Shown here piece after piece: positions 26,860 through 37,515 of a DNA stretch of 44,053 bases (within the stretch, counting starts at the first letter, position 1; the number at the start of each line of letters is the position of its first letter). The notes beneath the pieces were generated by a model that saw only the letters and a list, made by a program, of their open reading frames with translations, had not been told where the DNA came from and did not search any database. This stretch comes from Phycisphaerales bacterium (lineage in GTDB: Bacteria > Planctomycetota > Phycisphaerae > UBA1845). Location: contig JABFSN010000148.1 in assembly GCA_013140575.1 (NCBI GenBank), positions 1 through 44,053 on the forward strand, written 5' to 3'. The translations under genes and the position numbers were made by a program.

Positions 26860-27183
26860 CTATTCCTGCAGGACCGGCAAACTGACTCGCCCGTCCGGCG
26901 TGCGTTCCAAGATTAACTTCGACGACCGGTGATTGCGTAGCGCCATGTGATCCTCAAGCAAACTTTGAATCGCCGCCTCTCCCAAGGCGCGATACGCCAT
27001 GTACGGTCCGGCGTATCCCGGCGTTTGGAAAATGCGCATGATTCGGATCGCGTCGCATCCCAATCGCGCATATTCCTCAACAAAGCACTCCGCCATCTCA
27101 CGCATCGCGCTGTCATCCTCCGTCTCCACGGCGACACCGTGAAGCGTCATCGGATCGGTCGGGTCGGGATCGTCATAGGGCAT
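26860..27183 (-). CDS. Small unknown protein between alpha and beta subunit genes
   Basis: The protein has 107 residues, acidic at the N-terminus (MPYDDPDPTDPM) and helical after that (MREMAECFVEEYARLGCDAIRIMRIF). No signal peptide or known domain is seen. The start was set by GGAGG 9 nt upstream of ATG 27183; the longer ORF reading has no support. It begins 4 bp after the alpha-subunit stop and ends 9 bp before the beta start, so it is co-translated with the enzyme subunits and is likely a dedicated accessory or assembly factor. I do not recognise it as a subunit of characterised NarGHI or NXR enzymes. Confidence 0.75.
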   Translation of the reverse strand: MPYDDPDPTDPMTLHGVAVETEDDSAMREMAECFVEEYARLGCDAIRIMRIFQTPGYAGPYMAYRALGEAAIQSLLEDHMALRNHRSSKLILERTPDGRVSLPVLQE

Positions 27184-27187
27184 TGTC

Positions 27188-30100
27188 TTATTCCTCCGCC
27201 TCGCCATCGACCTCTTCTTCATCAGCCCCGCCGACATACCCGCCGGCCAGGTATCGTCTCATGACGTCGCTTTCGTTGCCGGGCGAGTATCCGCCCGTCG
27301 CCGCCGCCCACACGCCCTTGCCGCCCAGTCCGCCGTCTTCCGCTTTCACCACCCGCACCAGCGTCTCCTTGGGCACGGTGTTGATGGCATGGTTGTCGGC
27401 CTCTCCCCCAAAGAGGAACCCCATGAAAACCTTGCTCTTGTGAAACAGCGTGTCGGTCTGATGCATCGGCATGTGCCAGTTCCGCGTAACGCTCTGTTGC
27501 GAGCCGTAACGCAGGTTGGCCTGATACCCGTCGTCGGACAGGGCTCTTCCGTCCGGGCGCGCCTCATGGGCTTTCACGCTCTTCTCCGTTGCAATGTACG
27601 GGGCGTGCTTCATCATCACCACGTTGTACGGATAGGCCGGGTTATAGACCGCCCGCAGCATCAAACGCGCGACTTTGTAGTACGGGTCGTCCGGCCGGGC
27701 GCCCCGATAGGGGCGGTCCGCGGGATTGGCATCGACGTACACATAATCGCCGTCTTGAATGCCCTGGTCTTTGGCCGCCTGTGGGTTCATGTGCATCTGA
27801 TGCTCTCCCACATAGGGCGCCCGCCGGTCGATACGGTGCGGATCGCCGAAATTACTGTCGTAGATCATGTGCCAGTCCACATTGCTCCAGCTCGAATGCA
27901 CGCGGTGCCGCGTCTTGGGAGTCAGGCAGTAGAAGTGAAACCCACGCGCCCACAAAAAGTTCTGGGTCTTCCGCACCTGTTCCCATGGCATCTTGATATT
28001 TCGGATAGTCCGCTCATCCCAATGCTCGGCGTCGGGACTGACACCGTAGTCGTCGGGACGAACATACGGGTTGCTTGAAACGATGACGTTTGGAAGGTAC
28101 GGCGTCGCCTCCGGGCCCTCGCGATGGACAATGAAGTTCTCGCCATATTCGATCGCCTCAGGCACGTCGGCATACGCGTGCAGCCGGCCCGTGTCGGTAT
28201 GGAACGGCTCGTCGTCGTGCACCTGTTCCCAGAACGGTATGCGCGGATACGTTCGGAATAGAAGCAGAGACGCCCCCGGCGGGCCGTACTTGCCCGCCAT
28301 GATGTCGTCCAGCAAGTATCCCGCCGTCGTGGTGCATGAATCCAGCAGCCTTTGAATGTACACCCGACGCTTGCCCTCGTGCTCGAATTTGAAATAATCG
28401 AAAAACCGCCGGTCACCCGTCTCGTCCGCCATCGCCTTGGCGATGCCGGCCAAAATGGTGAGGTCGTCCTTGGTATCAAACAGCGGCTTGATCCCGCCCT
28501 TCCAAATCTGAAGAAACGGATTCGAGCACGACGCAGTGATCTCCAGGTCCTCAAATTCCACCCAACTGTTCGCGGGCAGACCAATGTCCGCGTATTGAAC
28601 CGACGACGTCATCACGATGTCCTGCGCGACGATCATCTCGATCATCGGATTGACGTTCTTGAACATGTCGTAACAGTGCTTGGCGTTGTTGAAGAGATTC
28701 ACGTTGGTGAAGTGCAGCGTCTTCGTCGGCGTGGGCATGTGCGTCTTGCCGGTGAAGACCTTGCGACCGGCCTTGGGAGTTTCCACGATCAGCGGCCGGT
28801 CCCCATGATTCCAGTACGCCGGCTCTTCATCCTTGCAGTAATTGTGCGCGTGAATGTCGCGCCCGTGGGCTTTCTCATCCAGATTGGCCTCGAAGGGATC
28901 CTCCGCCACCCATCCCTTGAATCCCGGACCGGTGATCTTGCTTCCCTGGAACAGTGCGGCCTTGTAGTTGCCCGCCCAACCGTGCACACCGGTTCCTTTC
29001 TTGCCGATGTTACCGGTCAGCATAATCGGCAGGTAGGCCGCCCGATTCGCCTCCGTCGCGTGAAACCAGTGGTTGATCCCCTCTCCCTGATGAATGGCCA
29101 CCGGGCCGTTCGACTGCGTCGTCTCCCAGATGTCTCGAGCCAGCCGCTCGATCATGGCTTTGGGCGCGTGGGTGATCTCCGCCACTGTATCGAGGTCGTA
29201 GTCTCGCAGATGCACCTGGTACAGCGACCAGAGCGTTTGCACTTCCACTTCCGTTCCGTCGACCAGCTTGATTTTCCAAATGCCGTCCAATGTCGGCTCT
29301 ACGCCCTTCTCCACCATCCGCCGGCCCACGTCGTCCCGGGTGATGGCCACTGGACCACCGCTTTTTGCGTCCCAGACTACGCGGTCGCCGATCTTGGCGT
29401 ACTGCTCGTCCGTCAACCCTTGGACTCTGTAGCTCGCGCCCTCTTTCGCCAGTCCGCGTTCGTAGTTGGAAAACACCTCGTCGGCGCGCACGCGCGTCAG
29501 TGTGTCCGTCCGAACCAATAGCGGGAAGTCCGTAAACTGCTTGATAAACGCTTCGTCGTACCACTTGTTGTCTATCATGTGCCGGGCAACGCCCAGCCAG
29601 AACGCCGCATCCGTCGCGGGGCGGATCGGAATCCAATAATCCGCCTTGGTGCTTGGGGCTCCGTATTCCGGCGCGATCACCACGATTCGCCCGCCCCTCT
29701 CCATGCACTCGATAAACCAGTGCGAATCGGTCAGTTTGTTCTCCACGAGGTTTTTGCCGTTCATAATGATGAGCTTGCTAAACCTCAGGTCGTTGAAATC
29801 GCAATCGGAATTCTGCAGACCATGCACCCAGGGTTGTCCGGGCGTCTGATCGCCGTGCCAGGTGTAGTTGCTCCAGTTGCGGCCGGCCTTCGCCTCTTTG
29901 GGACCGACTTTGCGAATGTGCGCGTCCAACAGGGCCATGGAATTGTTCAGCCGATACATGCCGTATTTGCCGATGACGCCGGTGAGTCCCATTCCGCCGC
30001 GCATCTTGAAGGTCCGCGTGCCGGCGCCGCCCATCTCCTCGATCATCTCCTCCGGATAGCCCTGTGCCCGCAGCCTGGTCGCGCCGGCCTCGCCGCTGTA

Positions 30101-30690
30101 TCGTGTTGCGACGCTCACGTATGCTTTCGCAATGTAGCGCCAGACCTCGTCCCACCCGATGCGCACGTGTACGTCCGAGCCGCGGCTGTCGAATTGGAAT
30201 TTGGTGCGATTTCCGTCAGCGTCCAGGTCTGGGAAGCCGGCGTCCGCCCACTCCTTCCACCCCTTTCGAATAATCGGATGCTTAAGCCGGTATGGACCGT
30301 AGACCAGCCGGTGAAATGTATAGCCCTTGGCACACTGCCGCGGGTTCCAGTTGGCCGTCGCATGGTTTCCGTATATGTCGGAATAGTTCTGATAGTCGTA
30401 TTGCGCTCCCATGCGCGTGATAATCCCGTTCCGCACGTACGCCTGAACGCGGCACGCGTGCGTGTCGTTCGGAGAGCACACCCAACTGAACGTATGGTCG
30501 TAACGGAACTGGTCGCGGTAGATTTGTTCCCACTCCCGTGCGGGATAGTAGGCCAGCGGGTTGACGATGTCAGGACGGAACGCCAGTGCCCGAAGTGGCC
30601 AGCCTCCCGCGAGTGTGCCCACGGCGACGCCGGACGTCTTGAGAAACTCGCGACGCGTTGCATGACTCGCCAGTCGCTCAGCTTTCATTG

Positions 30691-30694
<4 letters not shown>
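27188..30694 (-). CDS. nxrA-like: Tat-exported molybdopterin catalytic subunit, periplasmic NxrA/NarG-like
   Basis: The protein has 1,168 residues. A twin-arginine leader (TRREFLKTSG at 13-22) shows export of the folded enzyme. It is a type II DMSO-reductase-family subunit: the N-terminal FS0 cluster region has Cys73, Asp77, Cys81 and Cys121. The block around 278-330 (YTWHGDQTPGQPWVHGLQ, then NSDCDFNDLRFSK, GKNLVENKL) matches periplasmic nitrite oxidoreductases as I recall them, with Asp297 the candidate Mo ligand. It should bind bis-MGD and interconvert nitrate and nitrite, or act on a related oxyanion; direction cannot be read from sequence. The start has GGAGGT upstream and overlaps the stop of the UnbV gene (ATGA). 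Confidence 0.92.
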
Positions 30695-32545
<1,851 letters not shown>

Positions 32546-32571
<26 letters not shown>

Positions 32572-34966
32572 CCAAAGACACCTGTTCCCCGCCATCGCGC
32601 CGAACGCGAATAACCGCCTCCGCGCGAGCAATGGGTGTAACCTCGCTCCTTACTTTCTTCTCCGTCCCGAACAGCCGATCGAGAAACGGCGCACTGTATT
32701 TGCAATACATCACCGTCGCCGTGACTCTTAGTTGATCGCCGGCCACCGCGGCGGGCACGGCAAACTCTTTCGCGTCCGTGCCGGAAACCACCGTCCGCTT
32801 CGATGCGTCCGCCGGCATGGCCGGACACTCAAACGAGAAGTCGGTCGTGTCGGCGAACCCCGGGAAGAGCGTTCGCTTGAACCGGGCGCCCACCATGTGC
32901 CACAACTCGTGCCGTCCGATCAGGTCCGCCTGCTTGTCGATGAGCTCCGCCTTGAAGACGATCTTGGGATTGACCAGGTACCCGCGATCATCCGGCCTGG
33001 CGGACGCAAACACCACGTTCCCCGAATCATCGGTGACGGAAACTTCCACCCAACCTTCGATCATGTCCATCGGACCGGTCGGGAAGTCGTGGCCCGCCTT
33101 GTTGTTCGTCACCACCGCCTGGATTGTGACCGATTCCCCCGGACGCACCTCTTCCGGCGCGGCAAGATCGACGCGCACCACCGGCCCCGCGGTCCACCGA
33201 TCCTCGATTTCCGGCACCTCATACTCCCCGCGCAGCCACTTGACTGTCAGTTCGCAATGCTCCTCCGCGCCCGGCAACTTATGGACTCTGGGAACGAACT
33301 GGTTCGCGCCCAGAAACCTATGGCTGCGGTGTTTCCCGTCGTTCGCACTGCGGTTGGGATCATCCACATCCCCGGCCGCCGGATCTCGTGAGTTTGCCAC
33401 CAGCGGCATATGGCACTCCCGGCAGGACACGGTCTTCACCGGATCCCCTTCCGTGTGCCATCGGCTCTTCCGCCAACTGTCGTACTGGTTCTGTCCCTGC
33501 ACCCAGCCGAAGTCATTCAGCTCTTCGTCGACGAACTGCTTGTGACACGCCCCGCATGCCTCCGCCGTCTTGTACAAGCGCCGCGAATACGACTCGACGT
33601 GCTGCCGGGGATACGCCCGAATCAGAAAATCGCTTACCGTCTTCGCCACCACGCCGTCGTGAAGCTCGTAGACGTATCGCGTCGCCGGATCGATCGTATA
33701 ATCCGCGTTGCCGCGCACATCCGTCTGGGTCGTGCTATGACACGAGAGGCAGGAGACGCCCTCGTCCGCTCCTTCCGCACTGAGCGTCTCATTGCCGACG
33801 TTCTTGGCTCCGCTGAAGAGCGAGATGGGGTCGTGGCACCCGGCGCAATAACGCGTCGCCTCCGGAATCAACTCCGAAGCCATGTTGACCTGCACGGCCT
33901 GAAACACGAAGTCCATCGACGCATACCGATGGGCACTCGGCGTCCACTCTTCCACGATTTCAGGGTGACAGCCGCTCGTCCCGCATCCTGCCGAACCCGC
34001 AAGCGTTCGCGGATCGATCCCACCGCTCGTCGCGAACTCCGCCCGTGCGTCGGCCAGCGCTGAGTCGACGGCCCGCCGCCGCCCCTCTTCAAGCTCCATT
34101 GCGTCGCACAATTGCTCCGCCACCGTGACGATCCCGACGTGTTTGTTCGGATCGATCTTCAGATTCTTCAGAAACACCTGCCTCTGCGAATCGTTCAGCA
34201 CCGAAGCTACGCGGCTTGTCAATCGCTTCTCGGTCTCGCTCATATCCTTGCGCGCCAGGCTCGGGGCAAACGGACGGTCCTGGCCGTATCGAAAACTGTA
34301 ATTCGCGGGAAACGACTCGTTGAGTGCGACCGGCGCATAAGTCAACGCCATCGCGACACACGCCGCCGACGGCGCCGCGCCCCACGCGATCGTCTGAACC
34401 ATGCACGATCGCATGGCCGACCCCATCCGCTGACGGACCTCCTGATTGTTGCTCTTGCGGAACACCAGTGTGGCCAGATGCGCCCCCAGCCCCGCGACGA
34501 AAACCACGCCCGTCACGATATGAACCAGGTCCCAGCCATACTCAATTCGCGTCCCGGCAATCGCCTGCCACGTCAGCACACCGCCGCTCACGAACAGAGC
34601 CAGCAGCGCCGCCGCCGACACATACCCCAACAACTGATAATGACTGAGGTTCCCGCGAAACCGCATCCACCAGTGTTGACCGACATACCACCCCACGGGC
34701 ACTACCATCAGTACCCCCAGCACCGTGTGCCAGAGCACAGAAAACTGATTGGCGACGGAAAAGTCGAGGAGATAAATCGCGAATCCGGTTACCGTCTCGA
34801 ACAAGAGCAGTCCCAGGGTCAGACCCGTCAACGGACGCCGCCATTCACTGGCCGCGTCCACCCGGCCCGCCGGCGTCGCCCGCGGGTTCGCCGCGCGGTC
34901 CGGCAAATCCGACGTGCCGCACGACGTCTCTTCTCTTACAACACCTGGCGTTGTCCACCGATCCAT
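32546..34966 (-). CDS. Membrane cytochrome b fused to extracytoplasmic pentaheme cytochrome c
   Basis: The protein has 806 residues. The N-terminus has about five membrane helices (46-70, 74-96, 111-135, 146-170, 192-212) with histidines (80, 98, 110, 149, 163) suited to b-heme ligation, like a b561/NarI-type quinone module. The following domain has one CX4CH site (328-334) and four CxxCH sites (CAGCH 374, CLSCH 406, CGACH 471, CRECH 515), then a beta-rich part containing NNKAGHDFPTGPMDMIEGWVEVSV split over loops. It probably exchanges electrons between the quinone pool and the exported enzyme, replacing NarI. The start at 34966 was chosen over an in-frame TTG at 35026 because it has a purine-rich site and avoids overlap. 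Confidence 0.88.
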
Positions 34967-35018
34967 CGCACCGGCCCTCTCAAAACGGTGCCCCTCGACG
35001 GCAGCCCCGCTCGACGCG

Positions 35019-36869
35019 CTATTCAATCACTAGCTTCTGCCAGATGCTGATGTTCTTCTTTCCGTCCCGATCACCCGCGCCGCCGTTCCAAATGGCGAAC
35101 GACACCGGCAGATAATCGCCCGCGTCGAACGCCCGCTCGTCTGCGTCCTCGTGCGCGTGCGGCAGCGCCAGCGACCGCTGCATCTGCACATACCACACGC
35201 CCCGATGATGCACCGCCTCCCCTTGCACCATCTGCACATTCGACGGCTTGCCCGCCAGCGTCCCGGGGCCCCGGGCCACCAGACATTCGACCGGCGTGGT
35301 CAGCTCCGGATCCGCCACCAGATTTCCCGCGCCCCACGCAGTGATGAACTGCGCATCGTGCTCGGTGATCGTCGCCGGCGGCAACGGCCACACCGCCATC
35401 GCTGAAGTCGTGACCCGTTGCTCGGGATACCGGTCCACCGCCCGGTCGGGAAACGCGGCGTCCACATCCTGGTACCCGTCCTTGATGTTCTTCTGGCGAT
35501 CCGCCTTCCAAAACCAGATGTTCACGCCCCCGTGCTCGCCCGTGTCGCCCATGTAGAACGGCGGATCGCTGCTCAGCGAAAACTGAATGGCCACGCCGTC
35601 GCGAAATTCGTCCTGCCGCACCGCGCGCTCGTCCGGCGCCGCGTCGATCCACACCAACCGAAAAGCCAGCTCGTCATCATTGTGCAACGCCTGCACCGTC
35701 AGGCCTTCCACTCGGTCTTCCGTCCACCACAGAGGAGTCAACGCCACGTACACCGCGCGGGCCTGCTCCCACTCGGGCGCCATCGGTTCCGACGGCAACG
35801 GCCCGCGAATGTTCGGCGCCACGATCGTCCGTTGCTGCAAGCGCGCCCGCTCCTGCGCCCCTTGGCGCGACAACGACTGCACGTAGTGAATCAGGTCCCA
35901 CATCTCCTCATCGTTGTAGACGCTGCCATACCCCGGCATCGGCGTCCCCTTCAGCCCCTTCACGATCCGTGCGTAGAGCTGATGCCCCTCGTCTCCCCCC
36001 TTGAAAATGCCGTTGACGAACGACCGCGGCGGAACCGGATAGCCCTCGTTGTCGTACTTCACGGCCTCCGCCACCGGATGACCGCTTTCTCCGTGACAGG
36101 TCGCACACCCTTCCAGATACGTCCGCCGCCCCCGAAACCAGTGTACGTCATCAAACGCAGGTTCCGGCGGAACGACTAGCGGGGCTTCCGACTGCGTGCG
36201 CTCCGCCAACGCGTCCGCAAGCTCTTCAGTCTTGATCGTTCCCTCGGCGACCCACTTTTCCAGTTCCGTCCGCGCCCCACCGACGTGCAGTTGCCGCACC
36301 AACGTCACCAGCGCTCGAAGGTCCGTCGCCGGCAGATGCCCCCACGGCGGCATCGCCGACCCCGGCATCCCGCGGCTGATGGTCTGCAACAGATCGTCGT
36401 CCGACGGAATCTGGTTCCGCGTCGTCGCCAGCTTGAAATTCCCCTGCTGCAGGTTCCGCGGCCGTGGATTCATCAGATACGCAAACTTGCCGGCCCCGTC
36501 ACCCTGATCGCCGTGGCAGATCGAACAGTACTTGGCGAACAGCGTCGCGCCCCGGGCCGCGAGGGGATCAGCCGACGATGCGGCCGCAGCGGCTTGGCCT
36601 TCTCCCGGGGCAGCGCGATCCGCTTCGGCCGCCTTCGACTTCGGCGAATTCGCAACCCCATCGGACGAAGCGTTGCGAACTTGGTGCGATTTTTCCACTG
36701 CTGTGTCGCTCCGCAGGTCGACCGACGGAGGCGCCTCATCCGGCGCACCCTCCAGCTTCGCGACATTCGCCACGCACGCGCTGATCGCCATCGTCGCCAG
36801 CATGACGCCCACCGCGCAACCCCAACCGTGGTCCGGCAGACGGATCCGCCCTAAACCTTGACGATTCAT
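35019..36869 (-). CDS. nxrC-like: Dicytochrome c fused to ethylbenzene-dehydrogenase-gamma-like heme b subunit (NxrC-like)
   Basis: The protein has 616 residues. A lipoprotein-type signal ends in ISAC (Cys32), followed by an Ala/Ser-rich linker and two mono-heme cytochrome c domains: CSICH 115-119 with GMPGSAMPPW, and CATCH 255-259 with GTPMPGYG. From about 362 to the end it is a heme-b-binding domain of the EBDH-gamma/DdhC/NxrC type (VNIWFWKADRQ, PVSFAIWNGG, ISIWQKLVIE). In this enzyme family the gamma subunit takes electrons from the beta subunit. Here two c-hemes are fused on, making a built-in exit to other cytochromes. The start overlaps the Rrf2 stop (ATGA) and has AAGGGA upstream. Confidence 0.9.
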   Translation of the reverse strand: MNRQGLGRIRLPDHGWGCAVGVMLATMAISACVANVAKLEGAPDEAPPSVDLRSDTAVEKSHQVRNASSDGVANSPKSKAAEADRAAPGEGQAAAAASSADPLAARGATLFAKYCSICHGDQGDGAGKFAYLMNPRPRNLQQGNFKLATTRNQIPSDDDLLQTISRGMPGSAMPPWGHLPATDLRALVTLVRQLHVGGARTELEKWVAEGTIKTEELADALAERTQSEAPLVVPPEPAFDDVHWFRGRRTYLEGCATCHGESGHPVAEAVKYDNEGYPVPPRSFVNGIFKGGDEGHQLYARIVKGLKGTPMPGYGSVYNDEEMWDLIHYVQSLSRQGAQERARLQQRTIVAPNIRGPLPSEPMAPEWEQARAVYVALTPLWWTEDRVEGLTVQALHNDDELAFRLVWIDAAPDERAVRQDEFRDGVAIQFSLSSDPPFYMGDTGEHGGVNIWFWKADRQKNIKDGYQDVDAAFPDRAVDRYPEQRVTTSAMAVWPLPPATITEHDAQFITAWGAGNLVADPELTTPVECLVARGPGTLAGKPSNVQMVQGEAVHHRGVWYVQMQRSLALPHAHEDADERAFDAGDYLPVSFAIWNGGAGDRDGKKNISIWQKLVIE

Positions 36870-37312
36870 TGTCGTTCCCTTTTTCCAGAACCGTTGCCGC
36901 TTGCGCCGTTTTGCCCGACGCTGACGTCTTGAATCGAGGTCGTCCGCAGGAACTCGCCGTACGCGTCCCGCACGCTCTTCCAACGCGCGTGTCCGGCACA
37001 GGGGTTTGCATCACCACAGATTTCATTCCCGAACGGACACGGACGACTCGGACCCAGCGCCGGTTCAAAAGGCGTGAGGATTTCGTGAAGCCGCACCTCC
37101 TGCGGCCGACGCACCATTCGAAACCCGCCGCCGACTCCCGGCGTCGCGACCAGCACACCCGCCCGCACCAGTTGCCCCAGAACATTGGACAGGTACTTGC
37201 GCGGAATCCCCGTCTCCTCCGCGATCTTCGGCCCGGGAATCGGCCACTCGTCCACGTGTCGCGTCAGACACACCATCGCCCGTAACGCATATTCGCTCGT
37301 TCGAGAAAGCAT
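36866..37312 (-). CDS. Rrf2-family Fe-S transcription regulator, IscR/NsrR-like
   Basis: The protein has 148 residues. Residues 1-65 form the Rrf2 winged helix (SEYALRAMVCL, PRKYLSNVLGQLVRAGVL, GVGGGF). Three cysteines at 92, 99 and 105 plus His108 match the CCCH cluster ligands of IscR closely (IscR 92/98/104/H107), with one extra residue in the first spacing. It therefore probably senses via an Fe-S cluster: NO, O2 or cluster status. It is the first gene of the respiratory operon, translationally coupled to the NxrC-like gene, and should control the cluster and itself. The ribosome binding site is weak, which fits low expression of a regulator. Confidence 0.9.
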   Translation of the reverse strand: MLSRTSEYALRAMVCLTRHVDEWPIPGPKIAEETGIPRKYLSNVLGQLVRAGVLVATPGVGGGFRMVRRPQEVRLHEILTPFEPALGPSRPCPFGNEICGDANPCAGHARWKSVRDAYGEFLRTTSIQDVSVGQNGASGNGSGKRERQ

Positions 37313-37333
37313 AATCAGCTATCGCCTATACGT

Positions 37334-37366
37334 CTACAATTATGTAGTTAATACGCGTCGTGTCAA
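37334..37366 (-). promoter_or_regulatory. Sigma70-type promoter with overlapping palindrome, respiratory operon
   Basis: On the minus strand, a perfect -35 TTGACA (37361-37366) is followed after 16 bp by a -10 CATAAT (37339-37344). The predicted transcript start lies about 20 nt ahead of the Rrf2 start codon. A 14-bp inverted repeat with 5-bp arms, CTACA-N4-TGTAG (37334-37347), covers the -10 exactly. A repressor bound there would block transcription, and the Rrf2 protein is the obvious candidate. Confidence 0.75.
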
Positions 37367-37515
37367 GCGGATTCTCCAAAAAAACTGGCCGTCCCCAAAA
37401 AGGCCCCAACGCTTCAGCGAAACCATCATAACTATATATTTTACAAACTGTTATAAATCGCTTAGTCCATCGTCAACTTACGCCGGTCGGCGTCGACAAC
37501 GGCGACCGGTTGGCC

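Noticed and set aside
37378-37404. Intrinsic terminator for the kinase gene (GGCC repeat followed by a T-run on the minus strand)
   Set aside because: The stem would be only about 4 bp, so the T-run alone does not justify calling a terminator.
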